The notes: generated by a model from the sequence alone, not told the origin. A stretch of 20,517 nt of DNA from Actinophytocola sp050699915 (GCF_050699915.1 NZ_JBOHGA010000105.1:1-20517); one strand, 5' to 3'; positions 6,098-13,412 are shown, counted from the stretch's first letter. Translations and numbers: made by a program.

Positions 6098-7321
6098 TCA
6101 GCGCTTCGCCGGATGCGAGCGGCGGGAGCGCTGCGGCGGCACCCGCTTGCCGTTGCCGCCGTTCGGCCTCGGCCCCGAGGCGTCGGCCGGCTTCTCGGCG
6201 GCCGGCGTGGCGGGCACCGTGGGCGGCTCGGTGGCCGGCTCGTCCGTCGGCTCGACGGACGGCAGCAGCTTCGTATGCGTCTTGACCGCCGGCATGCTCA
6301 CCTGCGTCGGCGGATCGACCTTGGCCAACGCCTTCGCGGTCGCCGGGTCGACGACCGGCAGACCCTGCTTCGACACGGGCTCGTTCTTCTCCGTCGCCGA
6401 CTCGGCCGGCTCGGTCGGTGACGACTCCGCGGCGGCCGGCGACGACGCGGTACCCGGCGGTTCGGTGTCCGGCCGCACGGTGCCCGGCTGTTCGGGCATC
6501 GGGAAAGGGTTCTCCCTCGCCAGCTCGGCCTCCGACTCAGCGGGCTCGAGCAGGTCGACGCTGCGGGCCAGCAGCTCCTGCGTCCCGCGCAGCCGCTCCG
6601 AGAGCTCCGCCCGCACCAGGGTCAGCCGCTCGACCTGGTCGGTCAACGACTCGAGGCGGGCCTTGGCCTGCTCGTCCGCCTCGCGCAGCTTCGCCTCGAC
6701 CTCGGCCACGCACGCCTCCCGGCGCTGCGTCAGCTCCCGCTCCAGCGACGACCGCTTGGCGTTCATCGACTCGGAGAACTCGCGGTCGATGCGCACCCGG
6801 TCCCGTTCGGCGGCCGAGTCGAGCTCGCGGCGGCGGCGCTCGGCTACCGTGGTCAGCTCCTCGGCCTGCGTGCGCGCCGCGGCGCTGATCGACTTGTGTG
6901 TCGCGTGGATCTCCGCGTGTTGGTCGTCCAGCTCGGCGAGCATCTTGCGGTAGCGCTCCCGCAGCTCACTCGACGCCTTCTCCGCCGCGGCCCACGAGCT
7001 GTCCGCCGCGGCCCGCGCGCGCGTGGTGATCTCGCCGGCCTGCGCCTTCGCCACCTCGATCAGGCGCGCCGAGCTCTCCGTCGACTCCGCGTCGGGCGTG
7101 CCGATCGCGTCGAGCCGCTCGGACAGCGCGGCGACCTCCCGGCGGGCGATCTCGAGCTCGCCCTCGAACTCGGCGGCCTGCTGGCGCGCCTCGATCCGGT
7201 CGGCGTCGGCCCGCTGCGCGCGCTCGAACAGCTCGTGGACATACGCTCTCACCTGAGCACGGTCGTAGCCGTGACGTGCCACGGTGAAGCTGACATCCGG
7301 CGCGGAGAGGTCATCAGCCAT
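6098..7321 (-). CDS. DivIVA-domain long coiled-coil protein
   Basis: 407 residues from ATG 7321. The start (PDVSFTVARHGYDRAQVRAYVHELFERA, about residues 8-35) has the G-Y-x-x-x-x-V-x-x-Y/F pattern of the DivIVA N-terminal domain, though the usual lipid-inserting F/R tip is degenerate. From about 35 to 270 the chain is a continuous charged coiled coil. Residues 275-390 are a low-complexity tail rich in P, T, E and A, and the last 20 are strongly basic (KRVPPQRSRRSHPAKR). DivIVA relatives mark cell poles, septa or membrane curvature and organise wall growth in actinobacteria. This protein is longer than Wag31/DivIVA and resembles accessory cytoskeletal or polar proteins; its exact role is unknown. 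A TTGCGG-N16-TACGGT promoter sits six bases before the ATG. Confidence 0.75.
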   Translation of the reverse strand: MADDLSAPDVSFTVARHGYDRAQVRAYVHELFERAQRADADRIEARQQAAEFEGELEIARREVAALSERLDAIGTPDAESTESSARLIEVAKAQAGEITTRARAAADSSWAAAEKASSELRERYRKMLAELDDQHAEIHATHKSISAAARTQAEELTTVAERRRRELDSAAERDRVRIDREFSESMNAKRSSLERELTQRREACVAEVEAKLREADEQAKARLESLTDQVERLTLVRAELSERLRGTQELLARSVDLLEPAESEAELARENPFPMPEQPGTVRPDTEPPGTASSPAAAESSPTEPAESATEKNEPVSKQGLPVVDPATAKALAKVDPPTQVSMPAVKTHTKLLPSVEPTDEPATEPPTVPATPAAEKPADASGPRPNGGNGKRVPPQRSRRSHPAKR

Positions 7322-7327
7322 GACGTG

Positions 7328-7355
7328 ACCGTACCCGCGTGAGTGCCGACCGCAA
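7328..7355 (-). promoter_or_regulatory. promoter of the DivIVA-like gene, leaderless layout
   Basis: On the minus strand, TTGCGG (7355-7350), 16 bases and TACGGT (7333-7328) end six bases before the ATG at 7321. No ribosome site is visible, so a leaderless mRNA is likely. A dyad GTCCAC-A-GTGGAC (7385-7397) lies 30 bases upstream of the -35 and could be a regulator site. Confidence 0.5.
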
Positions 7356-7402
7356 CAGGATCGTCCGGCGGCGTTCTCCGGTCTGTCCACAGTGGACTGA
7401 CG

Positions 7403-7756
7403 TCACGGCAGGTCGTGGGCGGTGGGATGCCGCGGCTCGTACAGGCCCAGCGAGCCGGCGCCCGGCACGTCGAGCGAGGTGAGCAGGCCCCAGCCCTCGT
7501 CGCTCACCTCGCTGGTGAACTCCACGCCCTTGGTGGTCAGCTCGGCCATGGTCTTCTCGAGGTCGTCGCACATGAGATACAGCTCGTGCTTCGGCGACTC
7601 CTCCGTGGGGTGCACGGCGAGCTCGGCCGGCGGCGACTTGAAGATCAGCCACCCGCCGCCGGCGTCCACATTGGACAACCCGAGGACGTCGCGGAGGAAG
7701 CCGCGCGCCGCGTCCGCGTCGGTCGCGAACATGATCGTGTGTGCGCCAGTAATCAC
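7403..7756 (-). CDS. VOC (glyoxalase/bleomycin-resistance fold) protein
   Basis: 117 residues. It starts at GTG 7756, which shares GTGA with the stop of the upstream SDR gene, and GAGAGG lies nine bases before it. The layout is one VOC module: VITGAHTIMFATDADAARGFLRDVLGL (residues 1-27), GGWLIFKSPPAELAVHP, HELYLMCDDLEKTMAELTTKGVEF (57-80), and LLTSLDVPGAGSLGLYEPRH. Candidate metal ligands are His6, His57 and Glu107. VOC proteins include dioxygenases, glyoxalases, epimerases and binding proteins, and this one cannot be assigned further. Overlap with the SDR gene suggests a linked function, perhaps handling a product of the reductase, but that is inference only. Confidence 0.85.
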   Translation of the reverse strand: MITGAHTIMFATDADAARGFLRDVLGLSNVDAGGGWLIFKSPPAELAVHPTEESPKHELYLMCDDLEKTMAELTTKGVEFTSEVSDEGWGLLTSLDVPGAGSLGLYEPRHPTAHDLP

Positions 7757-9747
7757 CAGTGGAAACCTCTCGTCAGTTTGGCCAGGGCGGTGGCCGCCGC
7801 ACCGAGGTGGCGGTCGCCCTTGCCGATCTTCATCCGGCCGGTGCCGCCGGCCGCGGTGGAGTCCGGGAAGATCCGGTAGCCCTGGTAGGCGATCGCGTCG
7901 ACCAGGCCCGGGGCCACCGTGTACGCGGCCGAGATGGCCCAGCCGGTCGGCGTGCCGATGTGCTTGGGCCGCTCGAGCAGGGCCTCCATCACCATGTCCG
8001 CGGCCTGCTCCGGCGACTTGGTCGGGAAGGCGTCGTAGATCTTGGTCGGCCGGATCATCGGCGTGCGGACCAGCGGCATGTGCACGGTGGTGAACGTGAT
8101 CCCGGCGCCGTGCGTCTCGGTGGCGACGATCTTGGAGAAGTAGTCGAGCGCCGCCTTGGACGCCACGTACGCGGAGAACCGCGGCGCGATGCCCTGCACG
8201 CCGATCGACGACACGTTCACGACGTGTCCGAACCGCCGCTCGATCATGTGCGGCATCAGGGCGAGGATGAGCCGTACCGCGCCGAAGTAGTTGATCGCCA
8301 TCGCGCGCTCGTAGTCGTGCATGCGGTCGTAGGACAGCTGCACCGAGCGGCGGATGGACCGGCCGGCGTTGTTGACCAGCATGTCGATGCCGGGCTGCTC
8401 GTTCAGCATGGCCTCGACCGTCTTGGCCACCGACTCGTCGTCGGTCAGGTCGCACGGGTAGACGAAGGACTGCCCGCCGGCCGCGGCGATCTCCGCCTGG
8501 ACCTCCTCGAGCTCGGGCTGCCGGCGCGCGACCAGCAGCGGGACCCCGCCGGCCGCGGCGACCCGCAGCGCGGTCGCCCGCCCGATGCCCGACGAGGCAC
8601 CGGTGATCACCACGCGCCGGCCGTCGAGCTCGCCGCGCTGGCCGTGGCGGCGCGCGCGGAACGGGTCGAGGTGCTCGCGCCAGTAGCGCCACAGCACGTC
8701 GGCGTAGTTCTCCAGGAGCGGCACGTCGACACCGGAGCCGGCCAGCTCCATGCGGGTCTCTGTCGAGTCGAACACGGGCCGGAACGTCAGCGTGGTCAGC
8801 AGGACCGGCGGGATGCCGAGCCGGTCCAGCACGGCGTCGCGGGCGATCGTCACGCCCGGCACGTGCTCGGCGAGCTTGACCAGGCCGAGCAGCGGGTTCG
8901 ACAGCCGGTGGTCGAGCTCGGCGGTGGCCACGGGCGCGCCGGCCGCGCGGGCGAAGGCGTTGTAGACGCTGCGCGCCGACTGCGGCTCGGGGTTGACCAG
9001 ATGGAACGCGCGGCCGTCCAGGCCTGGCTTGGTGACCAGGTGCGCCATCGACTTGGCGACGTAGTCGACCGGCACGATGTTGGTGTCGCCGATGTCCGGC
9101 AACACCAGCGGCACGCTCGGCACCGAGCTCAGCCGGGCGAGTGCGGCGAAGAAGTAGTACGGCCCGTCGATCTTGTCCATCTCGCCGGTCTCGGAGCTGC
9201 CGACCACGATCGCCGGCCGGTACACCCGCCACGGCACCTCGCGCTGGGTGCGGACCAGCCGCTCGGACTCGAACTTCGTCCGGTGATAGGCGGTGACCAG
9301 CCGCTGGCCGGCGTCGAACATCTCCTCGGTGAACCGGCCCTTGTAGTCGCCGGCGACCGCCACCGAGGACACGTGGTGCAGGCAGCCGGCGCGCACGGTC
9401 GCCGCGAGCTCGAGGACATGCCGGGTGCCGTCCACGTTCGCGGCGATGCTGGCGTCGTCGTCGGCCGCGATGTCGTAGAGCGCGGCCAGGTGCACGAGGT
9501 GGTCGACGTTGCCGGTCAGCTCCGCGAGCGTGTCCTCGCGCACGCCGAGCCCCGGCTCGCGCACGTCGCCGAGCACCGGCCGGGTCCGCTCGACGTTCGG
9601 CCAGTCGCGGGCGGCCAGGGCCAGCTTGTCCTGGGAGCGCTCGCGCACGAGCAGCCACACCCGCTCGGTGTCCGGCCGCGCCAGCAGCTCGGCCACGAAG
9701 TGCCTGCCGATCAGTCCGGTCGCGCCGGTGACCAGATAGGTCGCCAT
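7753..9747 (-). CDS. two-domain SDR oxidoreductase, fatty acyl-CoA reductase-like
   Basis: 664 residues from ATG 9747 with AAGGA eight bases upstream. The N-terminal half is an extended SDR: TGATGLIGRHF (residues 7-17), a second-strand LLVRERS, and the YHRTK active site (154-158), ending near 365. The C-terminal half is a classical SDR: TGASSGIGRA (382-391), NNAG (459-462), NVSS (511-514) and YVASK (527-531). Both catalytic Tyr-Lys pairs are intact. This order and length match the bifunctional acyl-CoA reductases of the Marinobacter FAR and mycobacterial AcrA1 type. In those, one half reduces acyl-CoA to aldehyde and the other reduces aldehyde to alcohol. By that likeness it may make fatty alcohols; the chain substrate is unknown. 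It is co-transcribed with the VOC gene and divergent from the phosphotransferase gene. Confidence 0.88.
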   Translation of the reverse strand: MATYLVTGATGLIGRHFVAELLARPDTERVWLLVRERSQDKLALAARDWPNVERTRPVLGDVREPGLGVREDTLAELTGNVDHLVHLAALYDIAADDDASIAANVDGTRHVLELAATVRAGCLHHVSSVAVAGDYKGRFTEEMFDAGQRLVTAYHRTKFESERLVRTQREVPWRVYRPAIVVGSSETGEMDKIDGPYYFFAALARLSSVPSVPLVLPDIGDTNIVPVDYVAKSMAHLVTKPGLDGRAFHLVNPEPQSARSVYNAFARAAGAPVATAELDHRLSNPLLGLVKLAEHVPGVTIARDAVLDRLGIPPVLLTTLTFRPVFDSTETRMELAGSGVDVPLLENYADVLWRYWREHLDPFRARRHGQRGELDGRRVVITGASSGIGRATALRVAAAGGVPLLVARRQPELEEVQAEIAAAGGQSFVYPCDLTDDESVAKTVEAMLNEQPGIDMLVNNAGRSIRRSVQLSYDRMHDYERAMAINYFGAVRLILALMPHMIERRFGHVVNVSSIGVQGIAPRFSAYVASKAALDYFSKIVATETHGAGITFTTVHMPLVRTPMIRPTKIYDAFPTKSPEQAADMVMEALLERPKHIGTPTGWAISAAYTVAPGLVDAIAYQGYRIFPDSTAAGGTGRMKIGKGDRHLGAAATALAKLTRGFHW

Positions 9748-9861
9748 CGCCTCGTCCTTCCCCTCGGTGAAACCGCTGCACAGCATCCCACTGCCCGCCG
9801 GACCTCGCTTCACCCGAGAAAACCAGATGTGCGCCAGCCCACGTTCGGCGATCATCGGGCG

Positions 9862-10800
9862 ATGGTGTGGGACGGCGTCGGCGGCAACCGGCTCGCCTGG
9901 GCGGAGCTGCCGGAAACGGTACGAAAGTCGATCGAGGTCGCGCTGGGCTCGGCCGTCGTCGATGCGGTGAGCCAGCCCGGCGGGTTCTCGCCGGGCTTCG
10001 CGGCGCGGTTGCGGCTCGCGGACGGCAGGCGGTTGTTCGCGAAGGCGATCTGCGCCGCGCAGAGCGTGGACGCCGTGGCCTTCCACCGGCGCGAGGTGTG
10101 CGTCGCCGGCCGGCTGCCCGCGACCGTCGCCGCGCCGAGACTGCTCTGGCACGGTGGTGGCGACGACTGGGCCGCGCTCGTGTTCGAGGAGGTCGACGGG
10201 CACAACCCGCGGCTGCCGTGGCGGCTCGAGGACTGGGCCCGGGTGCACGACGCTCTGGTCCGACTCGCGCGCGATCTCACACCGAGCCCGGTCGACCTGC
10301 CGCCGCTCGCTGCCGACCCCGACCTGTTCTCCGGCTGGCGCTCGCTCGCGGCCGACCCCGCGCTCGCCGCCTGGCTGGATCCGTGGACGCGCGACAACGT
10401 GGACCGGCTCGCCGCGCTGGAGGCGGACTGGCCCGAGGCGGCCGCGGGCGACACGCTCGTGCACGGCGATCTTCGCGCGGACAACATCCTGCTGGCCGGG
10501 GAGCGCGTGCTGTTCGTCGACTGGCCGCACGCGGGCGTCGGCGCGCCGTGGATCGACCTGCTCGGCATGCTGCCCAGCGTGGTCATGCAGGGCGGTCCGG
10601 ACCCGGCGGAGGTCTGGCGGACCTCGCCGCTCGCTCGCGGCGCCGACCCGGCCGCGGTCGACTCGTTGCTGGCCGCGGTCGCCGGGTTCCTCCTGCACGG
10701 CTCCCTGCTGCCCGACCCGCCGGGACTGCCCACGCTGCGGCGGTTCCAGCGCATGCAGGCGGAGCCCGCGCTCGCGTGGCTGCGTTTGCGGCTCAGGTGA
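9862..10800 (+). CDS. aminoglycoside/choline-kinase-like phosphotransferase (APH family)
   Basis: 312 residues. The core APH signature is present: TLVHGDLRADNILL (residues 198-211, catalytic loop HGDxxxxN) followed by VLFVDWPHAGVGAPWIDL (216-233, metal-binding Asp220). An ATP-lobe strand RLFAKAI carries the likely Lys61. A hinge-like region LVFEEVDGHNPRLPW follows (107-120). The family includes antibiotic kinases, choline or homoserine kinases and many housekeeping kinases of unknown substrate. Nothing here points to drug resistance specifically. No good ribosome site precedes ATG 9862, and the following GTG (9865) is also possible. The gene diverges from the SDR gene across 114 bp, and its last eight bases overlap the convergent deacetylase gene. 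Confidence 0.85.
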   Translation: MVWDGVGGNRLAWAELPETVRKSIEVALGSAVVDAVSQPGGFSPGFAARLRLADGRRLFAKAICAAQSVDAVAFHRREVCVAGRLPATVAAPRLLWHGGGDDWAALVFEEVDGHNPRLPWRLEDWARVHDALVRLARDLTPSPVDLPPLAADPDLFSGWRSLAADPALAAWLDPWTRDNVDRLAALEADWPEAAAGDTLVHGDLRADNILLAGERVLFVDWPHAGVGAPWIDLLGMLPSVVMQGGPDPAEVWRTSPLARGADPAAVDSLLAAVAGFLLHGSLLPDPPGLPTLRRFQRMQAEPALAWLRLRLR

Positions 10801-11890
10801 CCTGTGCGGGCCGCATCGAGCGGAACTGGTCCAGCACCGCCGGGTCCTGGAGCTTCATCCACCTGATCACCTGCGAGTACGTGGTGCAGACGGTGTTCTC
10901 GCGCACGCACACCTCGCCCATGAACCGCTCGGTCGCCGCGCTGAACGCGCCGCCGGACCAGTCGTTGAAGTGCGTGCCGACGGTCAGCGGCGCGCGGTTG
11001 GTGTTCAGCGCCGCCTGGTACGCGGCCCGGTAGGTGTCGAGTGTCACCTCGGTGAACTCCTTGTCCCGCGAGGGATCCTCGCGGGCGCCGTTGAGCGCGT
11101 ACCAGAGGTTGTAGTCGGCCATGACCACCCGCTTGCCGCCCAGCGCGGGTACGCGGACCACCGGCACCGCGAACTCCCAGATGCCCGCCCGCTGCCGCGG
11201 CCAGGCGATGCCGTCGGAGGTGCGGCTGGAGTCGTAGGTGAGGCCGTGCTCGGTGAGCGCGGGCGCCAGCGTGTCGAGGGCGCCCTCGAGGCACGGGGTC
11301 CGGCCGCCCTTGATCGCGTTCTCGTCGACCAGCAGGCCATGGGTGATCGCGTCGTTGACGAAGTCGAAGAACTGGTCCAGCTCGGCGTTCCACTGCGCGG
11401 TGGACCAGTTCTTGCCGCTCGGCTCGTTGCCCGCGCAGAAGTGGCCGTTGTAGTGGGTGCCGAGCTCGTGCCCGCGGTCGAGGGCCTCGTTGAGGTCGGC
11501 GATGCGGGCGTCGACCTCCTGGCTGGACCCGCCGAAGCTGATCGCCGCGTGCCCGGAGGGGTGGCCGGGCCCGGTGTACTCGCCGCGACGGGAGTCGGCC
11601 AGCAGATAGATGCCGGACAGGAAGCCGGTGACCTGCGCGTCCACCTTGTCCGCCAGCGGCAGGATCCGGCGCCAGTGGTCGTGCGAGCCGGCGCCGTCGA
11701 AGGAGAACAGCACGAACTGGGGCGGCTTCTCGCCCGGGCGCAGCGCGCGCATCCAGTCCGGCGGCGCGGCCTGCGCCGCCGGGCCGCCCTCGCCCGGTGT
11801 GGCGGGTCCGACGGTGCCGAGCCCCACCAGGATCGCGAATGTCAGCGCCAGCGCGACACCGGTGACGATCGGCCCCCACCGACGCCTCAT
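10793..11890 (-). CDS. exported polysaccharide deacetylase-like protein
   Basis: 365 residues. MRRRWGPIVTGVALALTFAI starts an N-terminal signal or anchor helix (about residues 7-28), followed by a Pro/Gly/Ala linker, so it should act outside the membrane. The catalytic-like part has FVLFSFDGAG (59-68), the counterpart of the first NodB motif, though with SFDG instead of the usual TFDD. It also has HELGTHYNGHF (141-151), with the H-x3-H metal pair His146/His150. Later comes THFNDWSGGAF near residue 313. The family removes N- or O-acyl groups from chitin, peptidoglycan or other polymers. The missing second Asp in motif 1 makes the true activity uncertain. GGGAGG stands four bases before ATG 11890. 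It overlaps the phosphotransferase tail to tail by eight bases. Confidence 0.8.
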   Translation of the reverse strand: MRRRWGPIVTGVALALTFAILVGLGTVGPATPGEGGPAAQAAPPDWMRALRPGEKPPQFVLFSFDGAGSHDHWRRILPLADKVDAQVTGFLSGIYLLADSRRGEYTGPGHPSGHAAISFGGSSQEVDARIADLNEALDRGHELGTHYNGHFCAGNEPSGKNWSTAQWNAELDQFFDFVNDAITHGLLVDENAIKGGRTPCLEGALDTLAPALTEHGLTYDSSRTSDGIAWPRQRAGIWEFAVPVVRVPALGGKRVVMADYNLWYALNGAREDPSRDKEFTEVTLDTYRAAYQAALNTNRAPLTVGTHFNDWSGGAFSAATERFMGEVCVRENTVCTTYSQVIRWMKLQDPAVLDQFRSMRPAQVT

Positions 11891-11917
11891 CGCACCTCCC
11901 GACTCTGCTGTCCGTAA

Positions 11918-11923
11918 AGGCTA
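11918..11923 (-). promoter_or_regulatory. possible -10 of the deacetylase gene
   Basis: TAGCCT on the minus strand (11923-11918) matches TAnnnT, 27 bases before the ATG at 11890, leaving room for the ribosome site. No convincing -35 is seen at the right distance. Confidence 0.3.
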
Positions 11924-12081
11924 GGGAGAGTAGTAGCCGGGTTGGGGGACGCCAGGCCGGGTCGACATTCACTATTTGACTACCGGCGGTCGCGCTGGAC
12001 TCACCCACATCGGCCTGCGCAGGGGCTACTGTGAGCGCGCGATCTCCGTTGCCGGGTTCTTGGCGACGATCACACCAGGAC

Positions 12082-12101
12082 GGGTAAAGTCACCTTTACC
12101 C
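12082..12101 (+). promoter_or_regulatory. perfect palindrome upstream of the Bax-inhibitor gene
   Basis: GGGTAAAG (12082-12089) and CTTTACCC (12094-12101) are perfect 8-base inverted arms around TCAC. TAAAGT (12085-12090) inside it matches the TAnnnT -10 pattern, with TTGGCG (12060-12065) 19 bases upstream, a long spacer. The site is 70 bp before the start codon. It looks like a repressor site on a promoter; I do not recognise its protein. The rest of the 11891-12170 gap shows nothing else that I can support. Confidence 0.5.
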
Positions 12102-12170
12102 AACCGGGAACTAGCCGGCATGGTCGGTCGTTGAATCCGGTGCAGGAGCCATCAGGCCCAGGAGGAACAG

Positions 12171-12974
12171 GTGCGTTCTACCAGTAATCCCGCGTTCCGG
12201 AACCTGCCGTCGGGCGGGTTCGGCGGCGGCTACGCGGGCTTCCAGTCACAGCCCCAGGCCAGCATGCCGGGATACGGCGGCTATCAGGCGCCGCCGACCG
12301 CCGGTGATCGCCCGATGACCGTGGACGACGTGGTCACCAAGACCGCGATGACCATCGGCCTGGCGCTGATCACCGGCATCATCACCGGCGTCGCCGTGCT
12401 CGGCGGCGCCATCAGCCCGTTCCCGCCGATGATCGGCGGTCTGATCGTCGGACTCGTCCTGTCGCTGATCATCATCTTCAAGAAGACGCCGAACGCCGGG
12501 CTCGTGCTCGCGTACTCCGCGGCCGAGGGCGTGTTCCTCGGCGCGATCAGCGGCGTGTTCGAGATGTTCGTCGAGGGCGTCGCGCTGCAGGCGATCATCG
12601 GTACGGCGCTCGTGTTCGTCACGATGCTGGTGGTGTACAAGACCGGCGCGGTCAAGGTGACCCCGAAGCTGACCAAGTGGATCATCGGTGCGGCCGTCGC
12701 GGCGTTCGGCCTGATGATGTTCAACCTGCTGATGGGTCTGTTCGGCGTGGAGACCGGGCTGCGGGGCGACGGCCCGCTCGGGATCATCGTCGGCATCGTG
12801 TTCATCGGCATCGCGGCGTTCATGCTGCTGCTCGACTTCGACATGGCGGACCAGATGATCCGCGCCGGCATGCCGCAGAAGTGGGCCTGGTACGCGGCGT
12901 TCGGTCTGATGACCACGCTGGTCTGGCTGTACTTCGAGATGCTGCGGCTGCTGTACCTGCTGCAGAGCGACTGA
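12171..12974 (+). CDS. Bax inhibitor-1 / YccA family membrane protein
   Basis: 267 residues from GTG 12171, right after GGAGGAACAG. The first 45 residues are Gly/Pro/Gln/Tyr-rich and probably disordered (GGFGGGYAGFQSQPQASMPG). Seven hydrophobic segments follow from about residue 58 to the end. The end (DFDMADQMIRAGMPQKWAWYAAFGLMTTLVWLYFEMLRLLYLL) is the hallmark BI-1 C-terminal half, with the conserved Asp pair in LLLDFDMAD. BI-1/YccA proteins are pH-sensitive channels or leaks, and in bacteria some interact with FtsH; the actinobacterial role is not settled. The gene stands alone, with a palindrome 70 bp upstream and a strong hairpin terminator 17 bases downstream. Confidence 0.9.
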   Translation: MRSTSNPAFRNLPSGGFGGGYAGFQSQPQASMPGYGGYQAPPTAGDRPMTVDDVVTKTAMTIGLALITGIITGVAVLGGAISPFPPMIGGLIVGLVLSLIIIFKKTPNAGLVLAYSAAEGVFLGAISGVFEMFVEGVALQAIIGTALVFVTMLVVYKTGAVKVTPKLTKWIIGAAVAAFGLMMFNLLMGLFGVETGLRGDGPLGIIVGIVFIGIAAFMLLLDFDMADQMIRAGMPQKWAWYAAFGLMTTLVWLYFEMLRLLYLLQSD

Positions 12975-12991
12975 GGCTTATCCCGGGGGAG

Positions 12992-13022
12992 GGGGCGTCC
13001 GGCCGAAAAGGCCGGGCGCCCC
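12992..13022 (+). terminator. intrinsic terminator after the Bax-inhibitor gene
   Basis: A 13-bp stem (12992-13004 with 13010-13022) has one G-T wobble and a GAAAA loop, followed by TTCTGT. The stem is almost all G-C. It begins 17 bases after the stop codon and should insulate the gene from the nuo leader. Confidence 0.85.
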
Positions 13023-13089
13023 TTCTGTCATGTCCGCGGTTGGTCCGGCGGCTGCGAGCGAAACGGGGTCGAGGGCTTGCTGCGAGCGC

Positions 13090-13280
13090 GGAGGGTCCGG
13101 GGCCGGCGGCGGATTTTACGGGCTCCGACTCACGCCTCAAGAGGTCGCGCCACTGCCAGCGCTGGTCTTTCGCCGTCGGCGACCTCTTGACCCGCGAGCC
13201 TCCGTCGCCTGAGGGCAGAAGATTGAGGGCAGGGCTGGCGCCCTGCCCTCAAGTGGCCCGCCGCCGGCCCCGGACCTTCT
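13090..13280. repeat. 191-bp folded element with nested inverted repeats in the gene-free region
   Basis: Bases 13094-13112 (GGTCCGGGGCCGGCGGCGG) are perfectly complementary to 13258-13276. With wobbles the stem extends to 13090/13280, about 23 bp. Inside it are two more perfect stems: TCAAGAGGTCGC (13137-13148) with GCGACCTCTTGA (13179-13190), and a 13-bp hairpin with loop TGGC (13223-13252). A palindrome CCAGCGCTGG (13156-13165) caps the first. The whole would form a three-way junction as RNA. It fits either a structured non-coding RNA or a miniature inverted-repeat element; I see no target-site duplication. It accounts for most of the 12975-13372 stretch, in which no gene is supported. Confidence 0.65.
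13223..13252. repeat. perfect 13-bp hairpin inside the folded element
   Basis: TTGAGGGCAGGGC, a TGGC loop, then GCCCTGCCCTCAA. There is no T-run on either side, so it is not an ordinary intrinsic terminator, although it could still act as one in a high-GC genome. Confidence 0.7.
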
Positions 13281-13348
13281 TCCTCGTGCTGGCGCCGGGA
13301 GTCCGCTTCGGGCGTGGACGGAAGTCCGTACTCCGTAAGGGGATCTGC

Positions 13349-13378
13349 CTGCACTCCCGATTTCGAGCGTCCTACACT
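13349..13378 (+). promoter_or_regulatory. candidate nuo operon promoter
   Basis: TACACT (13373-13378) matches the actinobacterial TAnnnT -10. The hexamer at the right distance upstream (CTGCAC or TGCACT, 13349-13355) is a poor -35. A start near 13385 would put both Rex boxes just downstream, where a bound repressor blocks the polymerase. The leader to nuoA would be about 145 bases. Confidence 0.45.
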
Positions 13379-13391
13379 GTTCCCGGCGGTC

Positions 13392-13409
13392 TTGTGAAGC
13401 GCTTCACAA
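13392..13409 (+). promoter_or_regulatory. Rex operator 1, upstream of nuoA
   Basis: TTGTGAAGCGCTTCACAA is a perfect 18-bp palindrome. It matches the Rex consensus TTGTGAA-N4-TTCACAA, and its core is close to the Streptomyces site TGTGAACGCGTTCACA. Rex is a repressor that lets go of DNA when NADH rises, and nuo is a known Rex target in Streptomyces. The rex gene itself is not in this window. Confidence 0.85.
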
Positions 13410-13412
13410 CCT

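Noticed and set aside
7759..9800. Long plus-strand open frame opposite the SDR gene, continuous with the phosphotransferase frame
   Set aside because: It is the antisense of a gene with clear SDR motifs. The phosphotransferase starts only at 9862; the upstream part has no family likeness.
9763..9818. Imperfect inverted repeat CTCGGTGAA / TTCACCCGAG in the SDR-phosphotransferase divergent gap
   Set aside because: The arms differ by an inserted base and are 37 bases apart; too weak to call an operator.
13030..13212. 60-codon open frame running into the folded element
   Set aside because: There is no ribosome site, it overlaps the inverted-repeat arms, and its R/P/A-rich peptide looks like translated repeat DNA.
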